This document shows, piece after piece, positions 12,865 through 25,600 of a stretch of 64,000 nucleotides of DNA; the stretch's first letter is position 1, and each line of letters opens with the position of its first letter. Location: NCBI RefSeq assembly GCF_024713975.1, contig NC_091102.1:20681001-20745000 (forward strand), written 5' to 3'. The DNA is from Paralichthys olivaceus. Lineage: Eukaryota; Chordata; Actinopteri; Pleuronectiformes; Paralichthyidae. Both the position numbers and the translations under genes were made by a program. The notes beneath the pieces are model-generated. The model made no database searches. It saw nothing but the letters and a program-made list of their open reading frames with translations, and was not told the origin of the DNA.

Positions 12865-13639
12865 TTTTAAAAATCCGCGTTAAAACACCGTGCAGCTGCT
12901 AACAAGTGCGGTGACATTAGGACATGTGAAAACCAAGCAGCCTCCCCCCGATGACAGCCAGTTTAAATGAGGCGTGTGTTGTCGTTAGCTTTGCGTTAGC
13001 CGCGACCGTTCGAACCGTTCCGAGCAGGCGGAATTCAAGGTGACACGTCGCGGCGGTGTCCTCATGTAGTTCGCTGAAACCGGCCGTGTGCGCTTGGTCC
13101 TGCTTGTTTGGATGTGACAGTGTAGCTGCGAGGGATTAAGCATTTCCTGTCATTCAAAGAAGTGGCCGCCTGGTCGGGTGAAAACCTCCTCGATGGACGA
13201 AACGGTCGCGATCGGTGAACGCGGAACGGAGTTTAGCTAGGAGAGGGGACCAGAGAAACGGTCGGACCGCCGGATGTGGGAAAATGTGTTCGAACTGAGG
13301 CAGGAAACAACACAGCAGGATTAAAGTGTGCTCGGTGAGTTTGTCTTTCACATCGACACCGCACATTCTGTGTCTTTTTAAACATTTGTGTAAATTCAGC
13401 GTCTTTAAGGACAGCAGCTAAGCTAACATTATTGTAAACAATGATTGTAAATGTTAGCTTATGCTAGCGATCGAGCCATGCATTTATACTCGTTTCTGTC
13501 TTCATAGAGTTGTGCTGTCTTGGGTGTTATACTTCAGATCGTGGGGGACTGGCAACGTCTTACAGATTTGCTTCAATGTCCAGATGAGCAACTTCTTCAA
13601 CGAGTAACCAAGGATTAGACATCGGTGGATATTTGCGCC
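12865..13639. promoter_or_regulatory. Divergent promoter and 5' UTRs of YBEY (-) and MCM3AP (+)
   Basis: This 0.8-kb interval is markedly richer in G+C and CpG than its flanks (for example around 13010-13300) and separates two start codons on opposite strands. A likely non-coding first exon of MCM3AP ends at the strong donor CTCG|GTGAGT (13334/13335). An acceptor TTCATAG| at 13507 would join it to the exon that holds the MCM3AP ATG (13640). No TATA box is apparent, which fits a CpG-type housekeeping promoter. Transcription start sites are inferred only. Confidence 0.6.
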
Positions 13640-16600
13640 ATGAATCCGTCCAATCCGTTTGGGAGTCCTCAAGGTGGAGCTTTCCAAGCCCCTAGCAACA
13701 CTATGAAGACTGGCTTGTTCCAATCATTTGGACAGCAGAGCTCCAACAATCAGCCACAGGGTTTTTTTCAACCATCAGCTTTTGGTCAGCCTTCTGTCTT
13801 GAATCAGCCCTCACCTCATGGAAACACGGTGTTTGGACAGGCCCCAGCCTTTGGACAGACGTCTGCACAGCCTTCCTCCTTGTCCACAATAAGCCAGGCT
13901 CCAGCGTTTGGACAGATGTCTGCACAGCCTTCCTCTATGTCCACCATAAGCCAGAATCCAGCGTTTGGACAGATGTCTGCACAGCCTTCCTCTTTGTCCA
14001 CAATAAGCCAGGCTCCAGCGTTTGGACAGATGTCTGCACAGCCTTCCTCCTTGTCCACAATAAGCCAAGCTCCAGCATTTGGACAGATGTCTGCACAGCC
14101 TTCCTCCTTGTCCACAATAAGCAAGGCTCCAGCATTTGGACAGATGTCTGCACAGCCTTCCTCCTTGTCCACAATAAGCCAGGCTCCAGCATTTGGACAG
14201 ATGTCTGCACAGCCTTCTTCTTTGCCCACAGTAAGCCAGGCTCCAGTGTTTGGACAGATGTCTGCACAGCCTCCTTCTTTGCCCACAGTAAGCCAGGCTC
14301 CAGCGTTTGGACAGACATCTGCACAGTCTTCCTCTTTGTCCACAGTAAGCCAGGCTCCAGCTTTTGGACAGACGTCTGCAAAGCCTTCCTCTTTGCCCAC
14401 AGTAAGCCAGGCTCCAGCATTTGGACAGACGTCATTAGGAATGAGTAGCTCAGGCTTTGGGAGAGCCTCAGCACCAGCTTTTGGACAGACCAGTGGACCG
14501 AACCAAAGTTCAGTGTTTGGGCAGATGCCAGCATTCGGGCAGACTTCTGCATTTGGTCAAGCAGCAGGATTTAGCCAGCAGGCCCCAGGGTTTGGCCAAC
14601 AGCCGCCTGGATTTGGAAAGTCCCAAATGGCCTCTGGATCCACCACTGCCTCAGGGCAACCTCAGCCACTTGCATTTGGGCAGTCTGCTTTTGGGCAGCC
14701 TACTTCTACCAGTGTCACCACTACTGTATTTGGCACAGGTCAGAGTGTGACCCAGAGCAAAACCTTTGGACCATCTGAGTTCAGTTTCAAGCCAGCCAAT
14801 GAGGCCCTCTTCAAACCTATCTTCAGTGCCAGCCCTGAGCCTACTAACCCTCAAACCACATCCATGTCCAGCTCACCGTTTGGCAGCAGTGGGAACCAGA
14901 CAAGCTCCAGCAGCACCACCACTCTGTTGACAAGTTCGAAGTCTGGGCCACTGGGCTTCAGCTTCTCACAGCCTGCTGCAGCCCCCTCTGTCTCTGCTCA
15001 AAACAATCCACTAACAACTAGCAATACCAGTGGCCCTACAAATACTCTGCAGTTCACCTTCTCCCAGCCAGCCCCTCCTTCCAGTTCAAGCACCACCAAG
15101 GCGTCTACGACCGAGCCCACCACCCCATCTTCTTTCAGCTTTTCAGTTAAGCCCCCCCAGCCACAGACAACACCTCTTTTTGGAGGAAGCGGTTTTGGTC
15201 AGCGCCCAGATTTTGGTGACACCCAAGGTCAAGCAGAGACCAGCACAGATGCAAAAAGGAACAATCTTGAGGCCTTAGGGGAAACAAATATATTTGCAAG
15301 ACTTGGCAAAGCCACAAAGCGCAAGGAGGATCCAGTGGTCCACAGCCGTGGCCTCGAGAAGCCTGACACTGAGGAGGATGTTCCAGCAGAATCAGATTTA
15401 CCGAGACACCCCTCAAAGAGGCCCCTAATGAGGTCCCGTGGCCCACTGGGAGGCTTATTCGGTAGGGCACTAAGTGGTCTCCGTAAAGAAGGCACTAACA
15501 CAGTAAGGCGAGAGGCCATAAAGGAGACTAAGCAGGAGGCACTGAGGTGGGAGGAGACAGAAAAGGAAGATGTCCAAGGACAGGATGACAACCTGGCTGC
15601 TACACCACCCGCTGGACCAGCCCTCTCCAGGGATGTGCTGGACAAAGCTGAGGAGTCAGGTGAGATGTATAAAGCATTCATACCATGTGCTGCTAATAGA
15701 TGCACTGTATGAATGTGTGTGTGAATGGGTGAATGTACTGTACTGTAAAGAGCTTAGAGTGGTCAGCAAGACTAGAAAAGCGCTAAATAAATACAAACCA
15801 TTTATGTGTTAATCTGCCTTTTGTATCAAGGTGTGATAATGAATGAGTTTTACAGTGAGTTTTTTAATGACAAACTTTAAACTGCTGAAGTAGCATTGGA
15901 AGTCTGCCACACCTGAGGAAAAAAATCTTCAAATATGATTTGAAATTTTATATTTGATGATTATTTGTTTGCATCATCAAATACGCATGTATTTATTAGG
16001 GTTTATGTGACCCTCTTCTAAAAACAACAGAATAAGCTTTGGTTTTAATGAACAAACCCAGTTAGAAATCTTCATTCTGCTCAATTTCAAGTGCATATCT
16101 TAAATAACTTATATAAGTCGCCTACATCATTGAAATATTCTCATCCTGTCGTCTTCCTATTACCTATTATCTTTGCTTAGACTCTGCAAAAGCTGCTGAC
16201 CCTCAGCTCCAAGCTGTCACCCCTGTGAAACGTGGTGTGCGCAGGGAGAGCTCTGAGAGCCTCAGCGGCATGTCTCCCACTGACTGCACCTCCATCCAGT
16301 GCAGGAACATTCCTCAAGGCCTGAACAAAAAGGACATAATCGAGAAACACTTTGGTCGTTTCGGCAAAGTCTCCAAGGTTTTTTGTCGACCTACCAAGAA
16401 CCTGGCCATCGTGCACTTTGAAGACCATGTGAGTTAAATTCATGCCACAAACTCTCCATAGAGCATGTTCACCATACTCTGGCTATCTTAATTTACCTGA
16501 AGTTTAACTAGCTGTTCATGATAACCATTGTCACAATCTGGTCCTCAGCTACCTTTATTTTCTTAGCACGCCTAATTTGAAATGTATTATTAATTTGTTA

Positions 16601-19600
16601 CTCATAGTGTCAGCTAAGCACCATGCTTAAAACCCCCCAAATCTTTTGCATGTTTGATTACTGACTCCTAATTTGCCACTAACAAGCAGGGATAATCCCA
16701 AAAGTTATCTTGATTAATTTACCAATCCTGGATTGTCAAATGTGACGATGAGAAAGGCCATACATGCTGTAAATATGAAGTTTATTTTTAATTTTATTTT
16801 TTTCTTTTCAGGCATCAGCAGCAAAGGCCAAGAAGAAAGGCAAGATCCTTCATCGACATGAACTCTTGCTCTTGTTGCAGAGAAAGAAACAGAGTAAGTA
16901 CAACGTATTTCTATGAAAGCTCAATTAATAGCAGCCAACAGTCACAGTTCTGCTGGATTGATTTTAGACAATATATTAAACAAGATTGTTATCATTGGTG
17001 CTTTGTCTTTATCACGAGATTTCATACCACAATTACCATAATTCCTTGCTGCAAATTAAGGTCCAGGGGAGAAAGGAAGCAGACCTGCAGCAGGAAATGT
17101 GGAGGCACAGGGAGAAAGCCAGGAGGACACAGAGTCCAGAGCTGCTTCCTCGCCCATCAGAAGACCTCCACTCAGAGCTCCTGCAGTCAGCAAGTCCTTG
17201 ACCTTTAGCCGCAGGTATGAAAGTGTTTGTTATTGGCTTTAAAAGCTTTCATGTATTTGGTCCAGACCAACTGACATCCTCAAAATATGTCAGCTCCCCA
17301 GTGAAGAAGTCAACATTGGCCAAGCAGTTTGATGTTGAACCCAAGATAGAAGTCAGCGTAGAGTCCCAGAGCTCAGAGCGCCCAGTGCCCTCCTCCCTCC
17401 TTCACCTCATTGACCAGGTGGCAGAGAGCGCTGAGGAAAAGTACCGCCTCCTGGAGCAACGAGACAAGGTCCTACGTCAAGGTGAAGCTACCCCTCGCAT
17501 CAGTTTAATGCCGCTGTCAACATGGTTTCCAAACACGAACATCATTTTAATTGTGCAGTTTATGGTACAGGTCGGCCCAAGCGAACAGACCTGGACCTGT
17601 CCAAGGTGTTTGTGGGGTCATGTCCTGACATGTGTCCAGAGAAGGAGAGGTACATGAGAGAGACACGGAACCAGCTGAGCATATTCGAGGTCGTCCCAGA
17701 CACAGAGATGGTAATGTGTTTGATCCTACTTTTTCACATTTAGACTGAAGAACGTAGGTTTTTTCAGCTGAGACAGTCCAGTAAGATTTGCCATAATGTC
17801 TCTGGTTTCTTTTGGACACTTTTCCTTTGTAATCTGCTGAAGATTTTTTGCAGCATATGTCAATTATTCTCTATTTAAACTTGGAAAGGCAAAATAAACA
17901 AGCACCTAGAGACACATATTTTTAAAATCATTCTAGCATTTATAACCTAGTCATAAGTAATTGGTAATACCACATTGTTGGTATGGCTGTTTTACAGGTA
18001 CATGGTATGTATAAGTCAATATTGCAGGTCAAAGAATAAAGGCAATTGGTGTTTTTACAAATGAGAGCTTACATGTACTTTGAAAACAGGAGGGACACAG
18101 TAACCAAAAAGTAAACCCGTCTCCTCCTGTCCCCAACTAGGTGTGTCACGCTGCAGCAATCAAAGAGTACAGTCGCTCATCAGCCGACCAGGAGGAGCCC
18201 CTGCCTCATGACTTGCGCCCCCTACCTGTGCTCAGCATGACCATGGACTATCTGGTGACTCAGATCATGGACCAGGGCGCTGACAACTACCGCGACTGGT
18301 ACGACTTTGTCTGGAACAGGACCCGTGGCATCCGTAAGGTAAAGAACTGCTTCATATTTAACCACGGAATGGTAAACAAAATTACTGAGCCCTGCTGCTC
18401 TCTACACCCACCTCAAAGCTACTGTGTTATCTCCATCAATTCATCAAGTTACCATAAACAATCTTTTACTGTTTTATTTATATAAGAAATCAATGTGCAA
18501 AAGGCTTTTCTTGCTGATTATGAGTCTGAAGAATTGATTTTCATCTTAAAACTTCAGATAAGTGTCAAAAAGCATCAACTCCAGACACACTTCTGTTTTG
18601 GGGAAACTTGTAGTTGCAGTAATGTGTATTGTTCTTGGTGTTCATGTAATTCTGATGTTTGACTACTAATATATGAAGTTGTACTATCAACTCTTCCTTA
18701 CGCACAATAATGTATGTGTAAGGGCAAACCCATTGTTCCACCACACTTCCTGGCACCAGTTGTGATATCCGCAGGGGTTTAAACGCAACATATTGATTCA
18801 TTTCTCTGTCATACCCACAGGACATCATCCAGCAGCACCTGTGCTGCCCACACACAGTGTCACTGATTGAAAAGTGCACGCGCTTCCATGTGCACTGCGC
18901 CCACCATCTCTGTGAGGAGCATATGTCGTCGTTCGATGCCAAGATCAACAACGAGAACATGACAAAATGCCTGCAGAGTCTAAAAGAGATGTATCAGGAC
19001 TTAGCAACACGTCAAATCTACTGCCCCTGCGAGGCAGAGTTCCGCCAGTACAACGTGCTGCTGAGGCTGGATGATGGCGACATCCTGCGGTCAGTCATGA
19101 AAACATTCAAACGCATGGATGATTAAATAATAATAATCATTAATTGTTCGTAATATGTTTGTGAGGTGTGTCTACGTTTAGATAATTAACTGACAATTTT
19201 CGGATTTTATGAATGTCCTTTGACTCATGAGATGTTCTGTTGCTTTTCATATTACACTAATGAACATTGTCCTCCCGCTTCATGTCACACAGTGAGGTGC
19301 AGCAGTTCCGCGATGACGTGCGTAACTCGCCTGAGGTGAAGTTTGCAGTTCATGCGTTCGCTGCAGTCAACAGCAACAACTTTGTGCGCTTCTTCAAGCT
19401 GGTGAAAGGAGCCTCGTACCTCGCCAGCTGCCTCCTACACAGATATTTCAATCAGGTCACAAACTATTTTCTTTCACCAATGAATGAGATGGAGAAAATC
19501 ATGGACCTGTGACTTGTGTTTTCTTAGTGTTCCTGAAAATTAAGTTAAAAAAATCTACACCAATCACATTGCAAATAAACTAAATAAGTTGGTACAGCTG

Positions 19601-22600
19601 CAAACCAAAGTAGTTTCATTGTTGATTGTTCTGCCAATGATTTGTTACATTTCTTTTGATCGAGTAATTGACTCGTCATGGCAGCATTATTAGTTAGTTA
19701 GAGGTGGATTTTCAGGTTTTGTACAATTGAAACATGGTTTCAGTTGCATACGCTGCTTATTTATGGCTGTTTGCTCCACATAAAGCCGTCACTCCTGTCA
19801 GCGTAGGTGTAAGATATGTCACGTGACAGAATGTTGTGTGGTCCATCAGTCCTCGTTCTTTATTCCCTTATGTCTTGTTTTCTTGTGTGTGCAGGTCAGA
19901 GCTAAGGCCTTAAAGACCCTGAGTATCGCTCACACTGTAGGTCCACGGTCCACTACATTTCCAGTTGAGGACATTACTCGGATGTTTATGTTCCTCAACA
20001 CAGCAGAAGCAATTGACTTCATCCAGCAGTACGGCCTTAATGTCAATGATGGGTACGTGTCTACTGGTGATCTGATCGAGATTTTTTTGGAAATATTTAG
20101 ACTGAAATACAACTGACATAAGCTCCATCATATTAGTGTGGTCACAATGCTCAAATTTTGACTTTGATACCAATACAATGTTTAGCATCATCACAGAGAG
20201 TAATGAAGGTTTGGAAAATCTTACACTGAAACATTTTTAACTTAAAAGCATCAGATAAGTAACTAAATATTTGGTATACAGTGTAACACTTCATACTAAC
20301 ACTCTTCTATGCGTTAATGATGAAATGGGATTTATAATAGAAGACCACATTGTGCTATCATTGGCCTATCTGCATATTCCACTGGGATGTAATAAGTAGT
20401 ATAATGCATCCTATTAACTGACAAACAGAATAAACATGAACTATTCAACATAGTTAACAGTCATAAGTCAATGATATTGACCGTTTTGTTCACAGTATGG
20501 TTGAGCTGAGTCGGACGGCATATCAGGAGCCAGAGCTGCCTCTGTCCCAGAAGAAGTCTGAGTTCATCCTCGTAAAGAAAACAGTGTTGATTGGGGAGGT
20601 GGTGAACGGAGGCTCACTCCCTAGTCCTCCCCAGCACACCCCGGTCAGCAGCTTTGACTCCCAGAACAAGTTCCGTGGAGAGGCCCCTCTGGCTGAGCCC
20701 TCCTCAAGCCAGTTCAGAGGTACTGGGTCTATTTTACACTTGCTTACCATTAATAATACAAGTTCTTCACTGACAGTACATGCATCTGTTAAGGAAGGCA
20801 CATGATGCACTGACCCAGTTAAACCACCCTTAACACCATTATTTTATCTGACCCATTTATGCTGCATTATAGAGCCACTGGTACATGAAGAATAAAACTC
20901 CTTACTTGCAGAACATCTATCATTTCTTTTTGCCTATGTCATCTTAGAATTCATTATGGGAAACAAGAACATCATCTTATCACATCAGTGTATAGGTTCA
21001 GATTCATTCATTGATTTTCTTCATTGTCTCAGCTCTCACTGCCAAGATGGAGATGAAGGCATCGCCCAGCGTTGCGTCTGTGTCCCAGGTCGGATCACGT
21101 CTCGACGCTCCCTCTGAGTGTGTGCTGCCCCCAACTGCAACAAAAGTGCAGAGTGAATCACGTTTCGGGTCACCCCACCCGGCAGATGCCGAGCAGCTCT
21201 TCCAGCCGATACCCGAACCTCAGCCTGTCAAAGCACCATCTCCCCCGGCCGCACCTCAGCCTGTGTACAGCAATGAGGTGGGGAAGATCTCTGCTCCGTC
21301 TCTGAGACGTCATACTTTCAGAACAAATTCATTCTCACTGAACCTTTCCCCTCTAATCCCTGTATATCTTTATTTCAAGCTTTTGACAAATGTGTTAAGA
21401 ACAGCGATATCTACTTTAAAAGTAAGGTCTGCTTACAACTCAGTTCTACAAGGCTGAGATATTTCCTGTCAAAACATGGTTACTCTGATTGACGGTGTTG
21501 GCCCTTTACACTTTAAAATGTATTGCTTCTGAAATGTTTCAATATGATGCTTTAGCTGCAATATGTTACCCCTTCAAATGTTGGAGTGGAAATCTGGAAG
21601 TCTGTCTCAGCTCATAAAGGCAAGAGTGACCTACTGACAGTCTGTGTTGCAACTGCAGGACATAATGGCTGAGCTTGAAGGTGTGATTGAAGAGGTGGTT
21701 GAAGCAGCAGTGAAGGAAGTAGCTGTTGTTGGTGCCAGCTACGCATCAACAGCTCTTGCGTAAGTGTAGACGATTTATACTCCATCCATCTTCTGTAGCA
21801 GCTTTTCCTGTGCATATGTTCAAATAACATACCTTTGAATGTATACCATGCCAACCCACTTCTTACCAAGTTATTTATTTGAGAGTCTGGAGAGTGAGTG
21901 GAGATTTATTAAGTTGATTTTACTTGTTGACGTGTTTTTTTGCGGTTCTGCAGTGAGAGCAGTGTGCAGGTGGAGTCACTGGTGAGTGAGGTGTTGGGAC
22001 AATTGCTCCAGGAGGTGTCCTCAACCGAGATCAAGGTGGAACAGGAGCGTGTTGCTGAAGAGAAACGCAAGCTTGAAGAAGCCAGGTTGGTCTGCTGAGC
22101 ACAGCCTGATATTGACAGCTTGTTGATTGTAGCACACTGCCTTTTATCACTACCCCAGCTTGGTTAAGAAAGAGGAAAGCAGCATATAAAGTAATGTTTG
22201 TTAGTCATGTTAGTTTTTTCTTCAATGTGTTTTTTCAGGCAGACAAAGAGTTCCATTTAGTTTTGACCTCCATGTTTGTGCTACAGAATTGTTTTCACAA
22301 AAACTACCCACCCATATTTGGTTTTCATTTTTTCTCTGTACCAGGAGGAGGCAGGAGCACAAGGCTTTCCTGGCTCAGTTCAGCTGCTCTATCTGCACAG
22401 AGATCATCCACGAGGTTTTAGATGAGACCATCAAGGAAACTTCCACTTCTGAGATCCAGTAAGAAGTTTGAAACTCATTAAATCAAATAATTTTTTTTTC
22501 TTAGTAATGCAAAGAGGCACAATGAAACATTTACAACTCTTTGGGCCCTGATCTCAGTCAGATTGATTCAATATTGGATTATTAATGATATAATCTGCTG

Positions 22601-25600
22601 GTACTGAGTCCTAGATATTCAGAGCCTGTGTCTGACACATCAAGATAATAGTTAATTTTGTGTTTGTTTGTAAGATCTAATGACAACAGCGTGCAGAGAC
22701 ACACAGACTGACAGCAGCTAAGTTATATAAGTGGCAGCCGAATATGATTGTTATTTTAACCAACGGCAGCAATACTCAGAACCAGATAAAATTGAGAAGC
22801 TGCAGCTTTTCTACACTGATTTACTGTTGATTATTAAAATTGGAGCACAGTGAAGCTGTGATTTTCTTTTTTTTAACCTCATAGTCTGATCTTAGTCGCT
22901 TTGCTGCACCCCAAGATTCTCACTGGCTTATGCAGCGGAATAGTTCTTAGTTTGAGTTCTTTGCACATTTCCTCCTAAATACATGTTACTCTGTGCACAC
23001 ATCTAAGTCTCAAATACAAGTGAAATGCTCGCACTGTAAACCTCTGCAACATTTTTATAAAAAGCACTAAAAATGTTGATAATAAAATACTATGTGTTTC
23101 ACAAGTTCTACTGAATTAAAAAAGTGTTTATTTTTCATGTTCACCTTTTTCAGGCTGGCAGTGAATGAGAAAGCAGAACGTGTGGCCAAATGCACAGAGC
23201 AGGTCTGCACCAGTCTAGTTGAGGAGACTCTGAATGCAGATATAGCTCTGATGATTGAAGAAATCCTCGATGCTGAGCTGCAGCGTATCCACAAGTACAT
23301 CAAAAGGTAAGAAACCTGACTGAATCTGGAAATGGAAATAAATACGCGACACAATACACCACACCAGGAAACTCAGATGCTTCCTTGTCTGGCCAGTGGC
23401 CATTATCAAATATTTGATAGCAGTCCAATATCAACCATCTAAGTACCACAAGTATATTGTTGTAACTCTGTTAGAATTACAATATCTTTACAGTTTACTG
23501 CATGTGTAACCTTTTTCCCCTTATCATTACCACCAGGTGGCGTGATGTGGTCGCGGTTCGTCGTCAGCTAAAGAGACAGATGAGAGGTTTCCCTGCAGCT
23601 CCTTGCTGTGTGGACCCTCGATTCAAACTCAGGGCTCTAGCTCCCAGTGCCCCTGCACAGCCCTCCATAGAAGATCTGGCCCGTGGTCTGGTGAACCTGG
23701 GAAATGCCGGCACCTTAGCCATGTCAAGCACCAGGTATATTCATCTCCAATTTGGGCTGTTACATATTTTTCGAATTTATAATGGATGAATTAGGATGAC
23801 AGTAGACTTTGCATGTTATCTATGTTTCATGAAATGCATTTCACTTTACTGCTCCAGTAAGAATGTTTTTTTTATCTTTGTTAAGGTTATTCAGAATGAG
23901 GCAAGAAGCAATCCACCAGATGAGAGTCCACTACTACTATCAGCAGCTGCTTGAGTAAGTCTGGAGTTGGTGAGTGTGTTTATTCAGTGTGTGGCCACAA
24001 AGCAGCATTTTGACCTCTTTGTGATGTCGCTCTCAGTGAGATGGTGTGGGCGCCGCTCGACCTGCCGGCACTGGTGTCAGAAAACATCCCTGACCCACCG
24101 GAGCGAATCTATTGGAAACTCGCTCTCCTCTTACCCAGCAACCACGAGAGTGTAGCCGGCCTGGCAGACAGGTAGGCAGCTGCACTGCATTTAACATAGA
24201 CTCAGCAAAGCAACAGCAGTTGTGACACGTGCATGTTTAATTTCATTTAATATCGATCTAAATTAGATTCATTTGTGATTATAGCATCAGCACCTAGTGT
24301 TCACCAAACCTTTCAATAAGCCCGTACACACCTGGTATTGTGTGTAGTGTGTACGGACGCTAAGTGTGTCCTCGCCTGTCTTCTGTATTAGAATCCTGTC
24401 AGACTGGCTGGAGGTGAAACTCGGTGGTGACAAGGCGTCAGAGGTCGGGGAGGAGCAGCCTGATGGCACTCTGCAGACCCTGTGTGTCACCAACACACTG
24501 CAGGAGAGAGGACAACACACTCACAAAGTCCACATCAGCATCAAGGTTAGATCAGATTTTTAATTTATATAGAGGACTGAAGTCAGATGCTAAAAAGCCT
24601 AGTGTGTATAAATAATAATGAAGAGTAAACGATAATTAGAAAAAGAAATATCAAGGGTATGAATTCAAAGAACTGTTATTAAGGTAAACTGTGTTCTAGA
24701 CTGTAATTATTTGTCTGTTATCAAGTGAGATATGATTTACCCTGCCTTGGCACTATGTAACCACCCCTCTTGTTTTCGTGGCCCAGGCGTCCCGAGGCCC
24801 ACTGACTGAAGACAGCCTGTCTAAGATGGAGGAGAGCTGCGAGCTCTGTGGGACAGGAGCTCTGATCATGTTGCTCCCTGCCATGCCCGCCGTCGAGCTG
24901 GGGCAGGACGAGCAGGATGTACCTCTGCTGTCAGCTCTGCTTCAGCTTAAACAGCTACAACAAGCCAGCACATGGCATTGCCCACTGCCTCTGGTCATTC
25001 TGGTGCCAGGACCTGATGGTGGCGCTGGTGATACACAGAAACTTGTAGAAGGTAATGATCAGTAAAAACGGCATAAATGCATGTTTGTTACAATCTAAGA
25101 TTGAAATAATAGTCTGTTGAAACAAAACTTTAGATAGTCAATGAGGTATGTCAGGTAGTTTTTAATGAAACTAGCTGAATTTATCTGTGTGAAATAATCC
25201 TGATCACTTTCTCTCATGGTGCCTTGTGCCTCAGCCCTGATGCTGCACACGATGGTCATGGAAGGACTGATATCAGAGTACACGTTCTTCTTCATACCAG
25301 AGACCACAAGTGACGTCCAGGGATCCAAACAGGTACTGCAAATATACTTCTACCCACACATACACATAGACGTAGTAAGAAATAAATGTACTTGTACTGC
25401 CCCTGCTCATTCTTTGCTCTCCTCTCCTTCATCTATTTCTTCTATCTCTTCTCTTTTCATGTCCTCTCCCCACCTTTCTTCAGCATGGTTTTCAGTCTCC
25501 CTCCCTGCCCGTTTTTTTCTTCCCATTTCATCTTTATCCTTAAGGCGAAGTATGTGTAAGTGTCATTTCAGCTCAATACTATGAAAATCAAAATGATAAG

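Noticed and set aside
12616-12870. 84-codon plus-strand frame over the first YBEY exon
   Set aside because: Shadow of the minus-strand YBEY exon, whose protein and zinc motif are clear.
13838-14407. Regular direct repeats, considered as a CRISPR-like array
   Set aside because: There are no unique spacers; the units are contiguous and coding within an exon of a vertebrate gene.
13816-14552. Antisense open frames of 194 and 205 codons opposite the MCM3AP FG array
   Set aside because: They exist only because a 57-bp, frame-preserving repeat lacks stops in other frames. They have the same periodicity, no splice or homology support, and end with the array.
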